Shown in pieces: positions 1 through 9,219 of a stretch of DNA of 64,000 nt. Numbering within the stretch: position 1 is the stretch's first letter; each line of letters opens with the position of its first letter. A program made the translations under genes and the position numbers. The notes below the pieces were generated by a model, which worked only from the letters and a program-made list of their open reading frames with translations, did not search any database and had not been told where the DNA came from. The DNA comes from Bacteroidales bacterium UBA1181 (lineage in GTDB: Bacteria; Bacteroidota; Bacteroidia; Bacteroidales; Paludibacteraceae): assembly GCA_002310215.1 (NCBI GenBank), contig DBYR01000037.1, forward strand, positions 34,212 through 98,211, given 5' to 3'.

Positions 1-1175
1 CAGGTGTGGTACTTGTCCCGCAAGCAACAGAACACCGCATAGGTGGTCAGCCAGAACCTGTTCCGCTTGTAGAAATCATTGTAATCCTTAGTGTTGAACG
101 TCTCGGAGGCATACCGTTTGTAGAGTTCGCGGATATAGCCCCACTTCAGTTCTATGACCTTTTCGTAGTCGACGAAACGTTCCTTCTCCAGTTTCGCCTT
201 TTGGGAAAGATACTTCTTCTTATCCTTCAGTTCTCCCACCCGCTCGATGTTCAGGTACATTGGGTGCAGAGCGAAGACGGAGATAGCGCTGTACGGGTAC
301 GAATCGCGCCAAGTACCAGTCGCGGAAGTGTCATTGATCGGCAAGGTCTGGATGATGCGTTGGCCCGTCTTCGACGCCCACTCCGCCAAGAGTTTCAGGT
401 CGAGGAACTCCCCGCAACCAAAGCTGTTCTCCGAACGCAGCGAGAAGATAGGCACCGCCGTGCCCGCCCCTTTGAATTCAGGCAAGCCGAACTGAGGCTC
501 CCGGTCGTTCACCACGATCAAGTCGGGAGACAAGGCGAACTCATAGTTCAGGAAATGGTTGTCCCCACATTCCCAAAAGAGAATCCGTTTGTCTTTAGGA
601 TCACATATAACATATTTGTACTCAAGAGGAAAATTCAACCTATTGGCATCGAGTGTCAAGGAGAAGTTAGGATAGTCGCAATCCATCTCCACCACCTTGC
701 TTTCCGTCCAATTTCCCAACATCGTGTCGCAACCAGAGATAGCGAGGCGATGGTTGTAGTTCACCTTGTCGGAGGCCACGTTGAATAGGATGGGCACGCC
801 CAACCGCCCATGTCGTCCACGAGTCTTCCGTTGTCCCCTTATCGCCTTGGAGAAGACGGAGGAACGGACCATGCGGGAGAAGTTAGGGCGCGGTCCGTAA
901 TAATCGTAAATGAGAACATTCTGGTACTTTTCATCATAGCCCCCGAAATGGTGGGAGAAGGGTTCCTCCTGAGAGACAAATTGACCATTCAGTTTCACCA
1001 TGAAATGGTAGTCAAACGTAAGCGAAGGAGTTTGGATTGTAACCATCCAGCCATACCCGTGATAAGACATCAGCAAAGGAGCCCCATCCTCGCCCCGAAG
1101 TTCTTTGATGTTACCCGAGACGAAGAGCTCTTCCCCGTAGGAAGAACGGTATGACAAAAAAAGTGTTACCTTCAT
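1..1175 (-). CDS. malQ: 4-alpha-glucanotransferase (amylomaltase) with starch-binding N-terminus, 5' part only
   Basis: My own reverse-strand translation gives about 391 codons, cut by the left window edge, so the C-terminal catalytic part is missing. Two CBM20-like starch-binding domains (about residues 1-110 and 130-235) precede a GH77 amylomaltase start near residue 260; WRDSYPYSAISVFALHP is typical of the family. GH77 enzymes move alpha-1,4-glucan segments between maltodextrins in the cytoplasm, and the CBM20-GH77 layout is known from Bacteroidetes. The start ATG (1175-1173) overlaps the upstream gene's stop as ATGA, which fixes it and implies translational coupling. Confidence 0.88.
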   Translation of the reverse strand, partial: MKVTLFLSYRSSYGEELFVSGNIKELRGEDGAPLLMSYHGYGWMVTIQTPSLTFDYHFMVKLNGQFVSQEEPFSHHFGGYDEKYQNVLIYDYYGPRPNFSRMVRSSVFSKAIRGQRKTRGRHGRLGVPILFNVASDKVNYNHRLAISGCDTMLGNWTESKVVEMDCDYPNFSLTLDANRLNFPLEYKYVICDPKDKRILFWECGDNHFLNYEFALSPDLIVVNDREPQFGLPEFKGAGTAVPIFSLRSENSFGCGEFLDLKLLAEWASKTGQRIIQTLPINDTSATGTWRDSYPYSAISVFALHPMYLNIERVGELKDKKKYLSQKAKLEKERFVDYEKVIELKWGYIRELYKRYASETFNTKDYNDFYKRNRFWLTTYAVFCCLRDKYHT

Positions 1176-1867
1176 TCCTCTTTTTCACCCTTCCTGTAAT
1201 AGTATATCAAACCATATTCCTTGCATTTCTCGATTTTGGCAGAGGGTTGCAGATCTGCGAATGTCGCCTCCACCTCGTCCCAAATCTGAAGAATCAGCTC
1301 GTCAGCATATTTATTCATTTGGACAATGTTCTCGCTCGTGCGCACCGTATTGTTCTGCAACACCTTTTGGTTGCCATAGCCGTCAGCGAAGATATCGTAA
1401 TGGACACGCACCTTGGCGATGGCGGGGTTGTAGATAGGGGTACCGCCCATACTGAGCCGACGCTGCTCCCCCTCGATGATCTTCTTGCCCCACTCATAGA
1501 GGCTATCATCCGAAGAGAGGTCAGGCGTGACATTGCTTTCTGGCTTCAAACCATAAAACTCCTTGTATTCAGCCCTTATCTCATGACGTTGCACGCACAT
1601 GTTCAAGACCTTGATGAAGTGGGAGACGTACATGCGGGCGTTCTTAGCCGACTCCTGGAATTCGACACTGGTGGAGAACTGCTTCTCAGAGCATTGCTTG
1701 TTCTCATTGATGGCACGCTGATACCTCACGAGGAAAGCCTTCGCGTCCTCGAACAGCTTGTACGAATAGGCGAGATCATACAGATTGGCCGACTCCCCCA
1801 TGTTCACTGCCTGCTGGATAGAGCGTAACCTAGCTTGATTCGTATTTGGTAATCTTCTGTACGGCAT
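1172..1867 (-). CDS. conserved Bacteroidetes hypothetical protein
   Basis: 231 residues with no signal peptide or membrane segment, so probably cytoplasmic. It is rich in charged helices in the first 130 residues, then has a more beta-like stretch (IYNPAIAKVRVHYDIFADGYG) and a helical C-terminus. I recognise the general type (Bacteroidetes proteins starting MPYRRLPNT) but know of no function. It lies 11 nt after the trmB-prenyl synthase fusion gene and overlaps malQ by 4 nt, so it is part of the operon. Confidence 0.8.
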   Translation of the reverse strand: MPYRRLPNTNQARLRSIQQAVNMGESANLYDLAYSYKLFEDAKAFLVRYQRAINENKQCSEKQFSTSVEFQESAKNARMYVSHFIKVLNMCVQRHEIRAEYKEFYGLKPESNVTPDLSSDDSLYEWGKKIIEGEQRRLSMGGTPIYNPAIAKVRVHYDIFADGYGNQKVLQNNTVRTSENIVQMNKYADELILQIWDEVEATFADLQPSAKIEKCKEYGLIYYYRKGEKEE

Positions 1868-1878
1868 GATGATAACGA

Positions 1879-3621
1879 TTAATCTTCCCTATACATTAAG
1901 TCATAAGCCAATTGATACAATACCTCTTTCCGTTCTTTTTCAACACCCACCTTATCCAACGCCACGATGGCACGGTCGTAGTATTCTCGGATGGTCTGTT
2001 CCGCCAAATCCTTGATGCCCAGTTGCTCATAGAGCGCCGTCACCGCGGCCACCTTGGCGTCACGGTCGGTGGTCTCCGCCAACATCCAGCGGTCCAGTTC
2101 CTTCTTCTGCTCCGCGTTCGCCTTGTCATAGGCATTGATCAGCAAGAAGGTCTTCTTGTTGCAACTGATGTCACCGCCTATCTTCTTGCCAAACTTCTTC
2201 ACGTCGCCCCAGACATCCAGCAGGTCGTCCTTCAACTGGAAGGCCAATCCGATGCCGATGCCATACTCGTACAACGCCTTCGCGTCTTCCTCCTTGGCGC
2301 CTCCGCAGATGGCACCGATCCGCAGGCTGGCGGCCAACAGGACTGCTGTTTTCAGGCGAATCATCTCCATGTATTCGGCCACGGAGACATCGTTCCTCGA
2401 CTCGAACTCCATATCGTACTGTTGCCCTTCACACACCTCCACCGCAGTTTGCGAGAAGATGTCACAGATGGCAGGGAAGACATCCGCCTTGCACTTCGCC
2501 AACAGTTGATAGGCCTTGATCAGCATCGCGTCGCCGGACAAGATGGCCGTGTTATCGTTCCACTTCACATGAACGGTAGGCTGGCCGCGGCGCATGTCCG
2601 CCTTGTCCATGATATCGTCATGCAGCAACGTGAAATTATGGAAAACCTCCAGGGCCAATGCCGGGTAGACCGCCTCTTGTGCGTTGTCAGCGAACATCTG
2701 GCAAGCCAATAGCGCGCACGTAGGACGTATACGCTTACCGCCTAATGACAAAACATAGGCAATCGGGTCATACAATCCGCACGGATTGATGTCCCAATTC
2801 AATTCCTTCAACGCCTTCTTGACCATGCTCTGCGCTGATTCAAAGTTCAATGACTCTCCCATATTTTTTTCAGTTATACCACGTCTGGTTCTATTGTAAC
2901 TTCTATAATTATCATATTCGATCTCCACATCCGGCTCCACAAAGGTGCTACGTTTGTCCAAGACGAAACGGATGTGCTTGATGGTCAATCCCCGCTCTAT
3001 CCATTGCTGCTCGTAGAAGGTCTTGATGGACAAGATCTTATCATCCGAGAAGTCCGAATGGTACAAGTCATCATTCTGGAACTCCACCTTGTAGTGATTG
3101 GTCTTCACCATCTCGCAAGTGTATTGGTAGAGGAAGTTGCTGTCCGTCTTCAGATGGATCAAGCCCCCATCCACCACAAAGCGTTGATAGAGCTCCATGA
3201 AACGGGTCGAGGTGAGACGTTTGCGCACCTTCTTCATCTGCGGGTCCGGGAACGTAAGCCAGATCTCGGAGACCTCATTCGAAGCGAAGAACGCGTCAAT
3301 GATCTCTATGTTCGTACGGATGAAAGCCACATTCTTCAGCCCTTTTTGGAAGGACTCCTTGGCTCCCGCCCACATACGCGCGCCCTTGATATCCACACCG
3401 ATAAAGTTTTTTTCGGGGAACAGTTCCGCAAGCGCCACGGTGTACTCTCCCCTTCCGCACCCTAACTCTAACACGATAGGGTTATTGTTCCCGAAGAATT
3501 CATTCCACTTCCCCCTCAACGGGAAGGGCTGTTCCGTCTCCCTCAGGGCGGAAAACGTATATTGGAACACATGGGGGAATGTCTCCATCTCCCCGAACTT
3601 CGCTAACTTATTCTTTCCCAT
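1879..3621 (-). CDS. TrmB tRNA (guanine-N7)-methyltransferase fused in frame to a polyprenyl diphosphate synthase
   Basis: A 580-residue reading frame. Residues 1-253 are a full TrmB, which methylates tRNA G46: SAM-binding [23 protein letters not shown] and the usual C-terminus SYNRTRR. Residues 254-580 are a full trans-prenyl synthase (farnesyl/geranylgeranyl type) with both Asp-rich motifs, DDIMD and DDLLD. Each half has normal length. The second half starts with its own Met (codon at 2862-2860), 1 codon after a run of seven A at 2870-2864. In the other two frames a stop (TAA or TGA) lies just before that run, so a one-base indel or sequencing error could have joined two separate genes. The start overlaps the gldH stop by 14 nt. 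Confidence 0.85.
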   Translation of the reverse strand: MGKNKLAKFGEMETFPHVFQYTFSALRETEQPFPLRGKWNEFFGNNNPIVLELGCGRGEYTVALAELFPEKNFIGVDIKGARMWAGAKESFQKGLKNVAFIRTNIEIIDAFFASNEVSEIWLTFPDPQMKKVRKRLTSTRFMELYQRFVVDGGLIHLKTDSNFLYQYTCEMVKTNHYKVEFQNDDLYHSDFSDDKILSIKTFYEQQWIERGLTIKHIRFVLDKRSTFVEPDVEIEYDNYRSYNRTRRGITEKNMGESLNFESAQSMVKKALKELNWDINPCGLYDPIAYVLSLGGKRIRPTCALLACQMFADNAQEAVYPALALEVFHNFTLLHDDIMDKADMRRGQPTVHVKWNDNTAILSGDAMLIKAYQLLAKCKADVFPAICDIFSQTAVEVCEGQQYDMEFESRNDVSVAEYMEMIRLKTAVLLAASLRIGAICGGAKEEDAKALYEYGIGIGLAFQLKDDLLDVWGDVKKFGKKIGGDISCNKKTFLLINAYDKANAEQKKELDRWMLAETTDRDAKVAAVTALYEQLGIKDLAEQTIREYYDRAIVALDKVGVEKERKEVLYQLAYDLMYRED

Positions 3622-4090
3622 CCTTCAAAATCCTCATGCCTATCTCCGTGATACCAGGGAGCACATCCATCCGCATGCCCTGCACCAAGTCGAAATGATA
3701 CTTGCCCGCTTGAGGGAACTTCGTGCTCAGGCGGAATGCGACCGGCACATGGTACATGGAGCCCGACGATTTGCCGAGCCATCGTCCATAGTTGTCCGCC
3801 AAAACACAATTCAGGGTGTCGGAGAACTCCGTCGAATCCGGCATCATCGTGTGAATGAAGAGCCAAAAGTTCTGAAACGGATAAGCATTGTCGTTGCGGA
3901 CATCCACCAGAACGTTGTAGACGCCCAACGTGTCCGTCAAATCAAAATCGAACGAAACCAATTCATTCTTGCGCCAACCCTCCGACGAGATCATCTTCGA
4001 GTCTTGGCAAACAGCCTTATCGTCACAGCCCGTGCAGACGAGCCATAAAGAGGAAAGGCCCAACAACCATACAACAAGTCTGTTATTCAT
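3608..4090 (-). CDS. gldH: gliding motility lipoprotein GldH
   Basis: 160 residues with a lipoprotein signal ending LVCTGC (Cys22), then a beta-rich domain with [16 protein letters not shown] and [13 protein letters not shown], as in the GldH family. GldH is a Bacteroidetes lipoprotein needed for gliding in Flavobacterium and is also present in non-gliding relatives. The frame is open upstream to 4414, but that part is low-complexity antisense of the ricT tail. The ATG at 4090-4088, which starts the lipoprotein signal and overlaps the ricT stop by 8 nt, is the real start. Confidence 0.87.
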   Translation of the reverse strand: MNNRLVVWLLGLSSLWLVCTGCDDKAVCQDSKMISSEGWRKNELVSFDFDLTDTLGVYNVLVDVRNDNAYPFQNFWLFIHTMMPDSTEFSDTLNCVLADNYGRWLGKSSGSMYHVPVAFRLSTKFPQAGKYHFDLVQGMRMDVLPGITEIGMRILKDGKE

Positions 4091-5498
4091 TGTTTCCTTG
4101 TGGATTAGCGTTGTTAGACGATTGATTGTTCTCTCCACCGCCGGTTTCCTCTCCATTACCACCGTTCGGTTTTCTGTTGTTGCCCCTACGGCGGTTGTTA
4201 CGGTTGCGGTTCTGTCTCCTGTCACCACGCTGCCCGCCATTGTTCTGTCCGCCTTCTTTATCCTTTGGATCGGGACCCTTATCCGACGGTTCCTGCGGGT
4301 TGGCATTAGCCTCCGTCGCAGGTGATGCGGAAGAAGATCCGTTATTATCAGGAGCGGCGTCCGCGTTCTGGGAAGTAGCAGCATTAGCGTTGGCGTTGGC
4401 ATTGGCATTGGCATTACCCTTTCCGCTCTTCTTTTTCTTCTTCTTTTTCTTATCGAAACGGGTCAAGCTATCTTGTCCGACCACATTCTCGTAATCGATT
4501 GGTTTCCCCTCTTCCACCTCTTCCGTCAACGAATCAACCTTGATGCCCTGTTTATTCAAGGCCATGATCTCCTTCACCCGATCAACCGGGATAGAAATCA
4601 CGTTAGAGGCCATGTTAGGCGCAGAGGAGTACTGCATGATGCGTCCGAAGACATCTGTCTTGAAGTGATAGAAGGTGGCATCCTTCGTCTCCAAAGGGAT
4701 ATTGCGAGGCGGGATATCCTTCTGTGCCTCCACGTATGCGTCCACCTCATAGTTTAGACAGCACTTCAACTTGGCGCACTGTCCCGCCAGTTTCTGCGGA
4801 TTCAGTGAAATCTCCTGGTAGCGGGCCGAACTCGTGGCGACGGAACTGAATTTCGTCAGCCACGAAGAGCAACAGAGAGGACGTCCGCACGGACCGATAC
4901 CGCCAATGCGACCCGCCTCTTGGCGCGCGCCGATCTGCTTCATTTCGATACGCACATGGAACGTATCCGCCAGCACCTTGATGAGTTCACGGAAGTCCAC
5001 ACGTTCGTCTGCTATGTAGTAGAAGATAGCCTTGTTGCCATCACCTTGGTACTCCACGTCACCGATTTTCATGTTCAACTTGAGGTTCTCGGCGATTTTG
5101 CGGGCGCGCAGCATCGTATCATGTTCCTTCGCCTTCGCCTCCTCGAATTTCTCCAAATCATTCGGGCGCGCTTTCCTGTAGATGCGTTTAATCTCCGTGC
5201 GGGTCTGGTCCACATGGTATTTCTTCATCTGCGCCAACACCAGCTGTCCCGTCATGGAGACAGTGCCGATGTCATGTCCTGGGGTAGCCTCAACCGCCAC
5301 CACGTCACCTTTCTCCAGCGAAAGGCCGACCGTATTGCGGAAATAGCCCTTTCGGGTGTTCTTGAAAGTCACCTCGACCAAGTCCGTGACATTCGCCGAC
5401 TCGGGTATATCGCACAACCAATCGTATGTGTCTAACTTCTGGTCTGTCTTTTTGCTGCAACCTTTCCTATTCAGTTGGCAGCCCTCGTTTACGCTCAT
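4083..5498 (-). CDS. ricT: PSP1-domain protein, RicT (YaaT) type, with long disordered basic tail
   Basis: 471 residues. The first 330 are a PSP1/RicT protein: GIGPCGRPLCCSSWL and the CAKLKCCLNYE cluster give the conserved cysteines, which in Bacillus RicT take part in an Fe-S-containing complex that affects RNA processing and sporulation. From about residue 350 there is a lysine block (eight or more K), an Ala-Asn repeat encoded by about seven GC(A/G)TTG-type hexamers (antisense at 4381-4418), then Asn/Gly/Arg-rich sequence that could bind RNA. It starts 15 nt after holB and overlaps gldH. A role in this organism is not known. Confidence 0.88.
   Translation of the reverse strand: MSVNEGCQLNRKGCSKKTDQKLDTYDWLCDIPESANVTDLVEVTFKNTRKGYFRNTVGLSLEKGDVVAVEATPGHDIGTVSMTGQLVLAQMKKYHVDQTRTEIKRIYRKARPNDLEKFEEAKAKEHDTMLRARKIAENLKLNMKIGDVEYQGDGNKAIFYYIADERVDFRELIKVLADTFHVRIEMKQIGARQEAGRIGGIGPCGRPLCCSSWLTKFSSVATSSARYQEISLNPQKLAGQCAKLKCCLNYEVDAYVEAQKDIPPRNIPLETKDATFYHFKTDVFGRIMQYSSAPNMASNVISIPVDRVKEIMALNKQGIKVDSLTEEVEEGKPIDYENVVGQDSLTRFDKKKKKKKKSGKGNANANANANANAATSQNADAAPDNNGSSSASPATEANANPQEPSDKGPDPKDKEGGQNNGGQRGDRRQNRNRNNRRRGNNRKPNGGNGEETGGGENNQSSNNANPQGNNE
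4381..4418. repeat. hexanucleotide simple repeat within ricT
   Basis: About seven units alternating GCATTG and GCGTTG on the plus strand, which encode an Asn-Ala run in the RicT tail. The repeat is in frame (6 bp unit), so changes in copy number would alter tail length without a frameshift. Confidence 0.75.
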
Positions 5499-5513
5499 AA
5501 AAATAAATTTATT

Positions 5514-6647
5514 CTACATTTTAATTTTCCTCAGCAGCACAGCCACCTTCATGGCGAGGTCGAAGAAGACGATTTTCGCCTGTACATTCTGCCCGATATG
5601 CTGCTGAGCCAAGTCCAGCTCGGAAAGGAATTGAGCTATATTCAACTCGTTCACATAGGGAGCGAACTTCTGGGCGAAATTCCTCTCATCTGACGCCATA
5701 TAGCTAATATCCTCGTTATGAATATTATAAATAAAATTTTCTCGGATCATATTCTGCGCATAGGCAAGGAAAGAGATTTGCCGCTTCCGTCCCAACTTGC
5801 CTGCAGTCTCCGTCCAGTCCTTCATCTTGCGGGCATCCCCCATGTAAGATATGCGCATCAAGGAGACGAACAAATCGAAATACTCCTTCGCGTCGCCAGC
5901 CGTTTCCACAAGACGCTCCGCCGCCACAAGGCTTCCCCTCGACACGTGCGCCACATCAGTGAGCGCGGTTCCGGTCAACCCATATTGTTTGGCGAGGGCC
6001 TCCCGCATATCCTCCTCCGGCAAAGGAGGCACGAAGATTCGCTGCACACGCGACACGATGGTGGGGAGCAACATCTCCGGCGTCTCGCTCACCATGATGA
6101 AGTAGGACTTCTCCGGCGGTTCTTCCAATATCTTCAATAGCTTATTGGCGCAAGTCTCGTTCATCTTCTCCGGCAGCCAAATGATCATCACCTTGCAATC
6201 CGCTTCGTACGGCTTCGTGTTGAACTTGCGGATGATCTCGTCACTCTCACTCGCATAGATGATGGTCTGCTTGTTGTCAGAGTCCAACTCCTCGTTCCAT
6301 TGATCGTAGCTGAAATATGGAGACTTCAACAATCGGCTGCGCCACTGCGGCAAAAAAGTCTCGCAAGATGTCGTGTCGTTCGATTTCTCCTTGTAGATAG
6401 GGAAAACGAAATGTTGGTCCGGATGCACCAACTTGGCGGACATCCTGCATGAATTACAGCAACCACACGGACCGTCCTCCCTCTTGTCCTCACAGCATAG
6501 ATACTGGGCCAGGGCCAGGGCCAATCCCAACTTTCCCGTCCCTTCCGGGCCACACATCAAAACCGCATGAGGCAAACGGCCTTCCGTCACCTCCCTGATT
6601 AGTCTTTGCTTGATGGCGCTTTGCCCATAAATATCCTTAAACAGCAT
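5514..6647 (-). CDS. holB: DNA polymerase III delta' subunit (clamp loader)
   Basis: 377 residues from the Met at 6647. Family signs: GQSAIKQRL, a P-loop-like GPEGTGK (residues 33-39) lacking the usual Ser/Thr after Lys, as often in delta', a zinc-binding cysteine cluster (about residues 51-67), and LLKILEEPPEKSYFIM. Delta' is the structural subunit of the complex that loads the sliding clamp. An in-frame ATG 33 nt upstream (6680) is possible, but the chosen start matches the family N-terminus (MLFKDIYGQ). It is the first gene of the minus-strand operon. Confidence 0.9.
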   Translation of the reverse strand: MLFKDIYGQSAIKQRLIREVTEGRLPHAVLMCGPEGTGKLGLALALAQYLCCEDKREDGPCGCCNSCRMSAKLVHPDQHFVFPIYKEKSNDTTSCETFLPQWRSRLLKSPYFSYDQWNEELDSDNKQTIIYASESDEIIRKFNTKPYEADCKVMIIWLPEKMNETCANKLLKILEEPPEKSYFIMVSETPEMLLPTIVSRVQRIFVPPLPEEDMREALAKQYGLTGTALTDVAHVSRGSLVAAERLVETAGDAKEYFDLFVSLMRISYMGDARKMKDWTETAGKLGRKRQISFLAYAQNMIRENFIYNIHNEDISYMASDERNFAQKFAPYVNELNIAQFLSELDLAQQHIGQNVQAKIVFFDLAMKVAVLLRKIKM

Positions 6648-7012
6648 GCTACAATTGAATGACTCCCAAATTCGTTTCAAAATTAGTAATTTGTTTCTTG
6701 GGAGACAACTTATTGCAAAGAAAAGTGAGAATGGCGGACAAAAATAATTCGGAGAAAGCCATTCTCACACCATTTCCATCGCAAAAATAGTCTTCTGCCC
6801 CTAAAATTTCGGAACAATTCGCCCCCCTAAACGGCGGCACATCCCATAGCCGAAAAGCGCTTGTCCCGAACATCCGTAAATTCCGCCCAAATATTCTCTC
6901 CTCGAATGTCATATTTTTTATTTTTTTATCGTATCTTTGCACCGCTTTTTTCGGAAACGGTGTATCAAACCGTAAAACGATGATTATATTCATTTTATAT
7001 ATATAAAGTTTT
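6648..7012. other. divergent intergenic region with conserved-looking non-coding block and hairpin
   Basis: 365 nt between holB and pckG. It holds a perfect 11-bp inverted repeat, GTGAGAATGGC at 6725-6735 and GCCATTCTCAC at 6758-6768, in which the holB transcript would form a hairpin. Next to it (about 6770-6900) is a GC-rich stretch that resembles a spaced repeat found in other Bacteroidales genomes; this is from memory and unchecked. The pckG promoter is at the right end. A 124-codon minus-strand frame here is not convincing as a gene. Confidence 0.55.
6912..6939 (+). promoter_or_regulatory. promoter of pckG
   Basis: TATCTTTG at 6932-6939 fits the Bacteroidetes -7 consensus TAnnTTTG, with a T-rich tract in place of the -33 TTTG. 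It lies about 75 nt before the pckG ATG. Confidence 0.6.
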
Positions 7013-8857
7013 ATGATTAACACTAAAAATGCAAAATTGAACGCATGGGTTAAGATGTGGGCAGATATCTGTCAACCAGAGAATGTTTACCTATGCGACG
7101 GCTCCGACGAGGAGTTTACTCGCCTGATGGACGAGTGCGTGGCTAACGGTTTGGCTAAGAAGTTGAACGAGAAGAAACGTCCAAACAGCTACTATTTCCA
7201 ATCAGATCCAAGTGACGTGGCTCGTGTTGAGAACCGTACTTTCATCTGCTCTAAGAAGCAAGAAGATGCAGGTCCAACTAACAACTGGATGGATCCTGTT
7301 GAAATGAAACATATTTTGATCAACAAATACAACGGCTGTATGAAGGGTCGTACGATGTACGTCATCCCATTCTCAATGGGTCCATTGGGTGGTCCTATCA
7401 GCCAGTTGGGTGTTGAGCTTACCGACTCCGCATACGTGGTTGGTTCCATGAAGATCATGACTCGTATGGGTAAGAAAGCTTTGGAATTGATCGAGAAGAG
7501 CGGCGAATTCATCCCTTGTATCCACTCTGTAGGTAAGCCATTGCCAGCAGGTTTGAAGGATGCTAAGTGGCCTTGCGCTCCAATCGATGAGAAGTACATC
7601 GTACAATTCCCTGAGGAGCACGAGATCTGGACCTATGGTTCTGGTTACGGAGGAAACGCTTTGTTGGGTAAGAAGTGCTTCGCTTTGCGTATCGCTTCTA
7701 AGATGGCTCAAGAAGATGGATGGTTGGCAGAGCACATGTTGATCCTTCGTCTTACTAAGAAGGCTACCAACGAGACTAAGTATGTTTGCGCTGCATTCCC
7801 ATCAGCATGTGGTAAGACTAACTTGGCCATGTTGATCCCTACTATCCCAGGATGGGACGTTAAGACTGTAGGTGACGATATCGCTTGGATGAAGTTCGAC
7901 GAGGAGGGTAACCTTCGCGCTATCAACCCAGAGGCTGGTTTCTTCGGTGTAGCACCTTATACTTCAGCTAAGACTAACAAGAACGCTTTGGATTCTTGCT
8001 GCAAGAACACTATCTTCACGAACGTAGGTTACACTCCAGACGGTGATATTTGGTGGGAAGGAATTGGTTACGACTGTCCTAAGGGCACAATCGACTGGAA
8101 GGGTAACATCGTAAACGACCCTGCATCTCGCGACGCTGACGAGAACCCAGTTGCTCACAAGAACTCTCGTTTTGCAGCTCCTGCAGCTAACTGTCCTGCT
8201 ATCGACCCAGATTGGGAGTCTCCTAAGGGTGTGAAGGTTGATGCTATCCTCTTCGGTGGCCGTCGTCCTAACACTGTACCATTGGTACACGAGGCTGAGG
8301 ATTGGGCACACGGTGTATTCATGGGATCTATCGTAGGTTCTGAGGTTACAGCTGCTGCTATCGGTTTGAAGGCTGGTGTTCGTCGTGACCCATTCGCTAT
8401 GTTGCCATTCTGTGGTTACAACATGGGTGACTACTTCCAGCACTGGATCGACATGGAGAAGTTGCCACAAGCTAAGGGTGGTAAGAACTTGCCTAAGATC
8501 TTCTTCGTTAACTGGTTCCGTCGTGACAAGAGCAACAAGGCACTTCCAGGTGGATTCTTGTGGCCAGGTTACGGTGACAACAGCCGTGTATTGGCTTACA
8601 TCTTCGACCGTTGCGACGGTAAGGGTGAGACAGTTGACACTCCAATCGGAAAGGTACCTGCTAAGGGCGCTATCAACATCGAGGGTCTCGACCCTTGCTG
8701 GAATGAGAAGACGATGGAGCAAGTACTTGCTGTTAACGTTGACGAGTGGAAAGAGGAAGTTGGACGTATCGAGGAGCACTTCGCTAAGTTCGGCAAGCAC
8801 CTTCCTAAGGAGTTGGTTGCACGTCTTGACACTCTCAAGAAACGTTTGGGTATGTAA
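7013..8857 (+). CDS. pckG: phosphoenolpyruvate carboxykinase (GTP)
   Basis: 614 residues, the usual length for the GTP-dependent enzyme, which interconverts oxaloacetate plus GTP with PEP, CO2 and GDP. Key motifs: YVIPFSMGPLGGPISQLGVE near the N-terminus, the kinase-1a P-loop PSACGKTN (about residues 263-270, with the reactive Cys), VGDDIAWM, and FGGRRPNTVPLV (about 413). Codon use is markedly biased (many GCT, GGT, AAG, TTG) compared with the GC-richer neighbours, as expected for a highly expressed gene. The ATG follows its own promoter and a terminator follows the stop. Confidence 0.96.
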   Translation: MINTKNAKLNAWVKMWADICQPENVYLCDGSDEEFTRLMDECVANGLAKKLNEKKRPNSYYFQSDPSDVARVENRTFICSKKQEDAGPTNNWMDPVEMKHILINKYNGCMKGRTMYVIPFSMGPLGGPISQLGVELTDSAYVVGSMKIMTRMGKKALELIEKSGEFIPCIHSVGKPLPAGLKDAKWPCAPIDEKYIVQFPEEHEIWTYGSGYGGNALLGKKCFALRIASKMAQEDGWLAEHMLILRLTKKATNETKYVCAAFPSACGKTNLAMLIPTIPGWDVKTVGDDIAWMKFDEEGNLRAINPEAGFFGVAPYTSAKTNKNALDSCCKNTIFTNVGYTPDGDIWWEGIGYDCPKGTIDWKGNIVNDPASRDADENPVAHKNSRFAAPAANCPAIDPDWESPKGVKVDAILFGGRRPNTVPLVHEAEDWAHGVFMGSIVGSEVTAAAIGLKAGVRRDPFAMLPFCGYNMGDYFQHWIDMEKLPQAKGGKNLPKIFFVNWFRRDKSNKALPGGFLWPGYGDNSRVLAYIFDRCDGKGETVDTPIGKVPAKGAINIEGLDPCWNEKTMEQVLAVNVDEWKEEVGRIEEHFAKFGKHLPKELVARLDTLKKRLGM

Positions 8858-8880
8858 TTCATTAAGAATTCATTATAGAG

Positions 8881-8910
8881 AAAGCCGCATCCTTTGGGTG
8901 CGGCTTTTTT
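8881..8910 (+). terminator. intrinsic terminator of pckG
   Basis: AAAGCCGCATCC and GGGTGCGGCTTT form a stem with a three-base loop, followed by a T run. The same hairpin recurs at 9503 and, slightly altered, at 12646. Confidence 0.9.
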
Positions 8911-8919
8911 GTTTAAAGA

Positions 8920-8951
8920 TTTGGAGGATTAGGGGGCAAGATATAAATTTG
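8920..8951 (+). promoter_or_regulatory. repeat-borne promoter, copy 1
   Basis: TTTG (8920-8923), 20-nt spacer, TAAATTTG (8944-8951): a full Bacteroidetes promoter just before the first DUF4160 gene. The same block is found at 11008 and 12685. Confidence 0.75.
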
Positions 8952-8967
8952 CAGAAAACAGTTTAGT

Positions 8968-9219
8968 ATGCCAGAAATAAGTAGATTCTATGGAATTATA
9001 ATAAAAATGTTCTTTAAGCCAAAAGAGCATGAACCTGCGCATATACATGCAGTGTATAACGAGTACGTAGGTATCTTTGACATTAGCACTTGTGAAATGA
9101 TTGAGGGCGACATGCCAGCAAAAGCACAAGAACTCATAAAAGAATGGTTGCAAACCTATCCTAAAGAATTGAAAAAAATGTGGGATACCCAAATTATAAC
9201 CAAATTACCGCCACTATGA
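8968..9219 (+). CDS. DUF4160 protein, copy 1
   Basis: 83 residues with the DUF4160 pattern (PEISRFYGIIIKMFF, then EPAHIHAVYNEYVGIFDI). It overlaps the following DUF2442 gene as ATGA. DUF4160 and DUF2442 genes are often found side by side and the pair looks like a toxin-antitoxin module, but I know of no proof of activity. The protein is identical, residue for residue, to that at 11056-11307. Confidence 0.85.
   Translation: MPEISRFYGIIIKMFFKPKEHEPAHIHAVYNEYVGIFDISTCEMIEGDMPAKAQELIKEWLQTYPKELKKMWDTQIITKLPPL

Larger units (their letters stand above)
8852..8952. repeat. 101-bp terminator/promoter direct repeat, copy 1 (pckG 3' end)
   Basis: Begins with the last pckG codon and stop (ATGTAA) and runs through the terminator to the promoter -7 box. 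By eye it matches 12617-12717 without gaps at all but about 7 of 101 positions. Confidence 0.85.

Noticed and set aside
6..1154. Plus-strand frames in the first 1.2 kb
   Set aside because: The minus strand encodes malQ across the whole stretch with clear family motifs.
4091..4414. N-terminal extension of GldH
   Set aside because: It is antisense-frame low-complexity sequence of the RicT tail, and it would bury the lipoprotein signal.
6649..7023. 124-codon minus-strand frame upstream of holB
   Set aside because: It covers the pckG promoter and a hairpin; it looks like non-coding repeat DNA that happens to lack stops.
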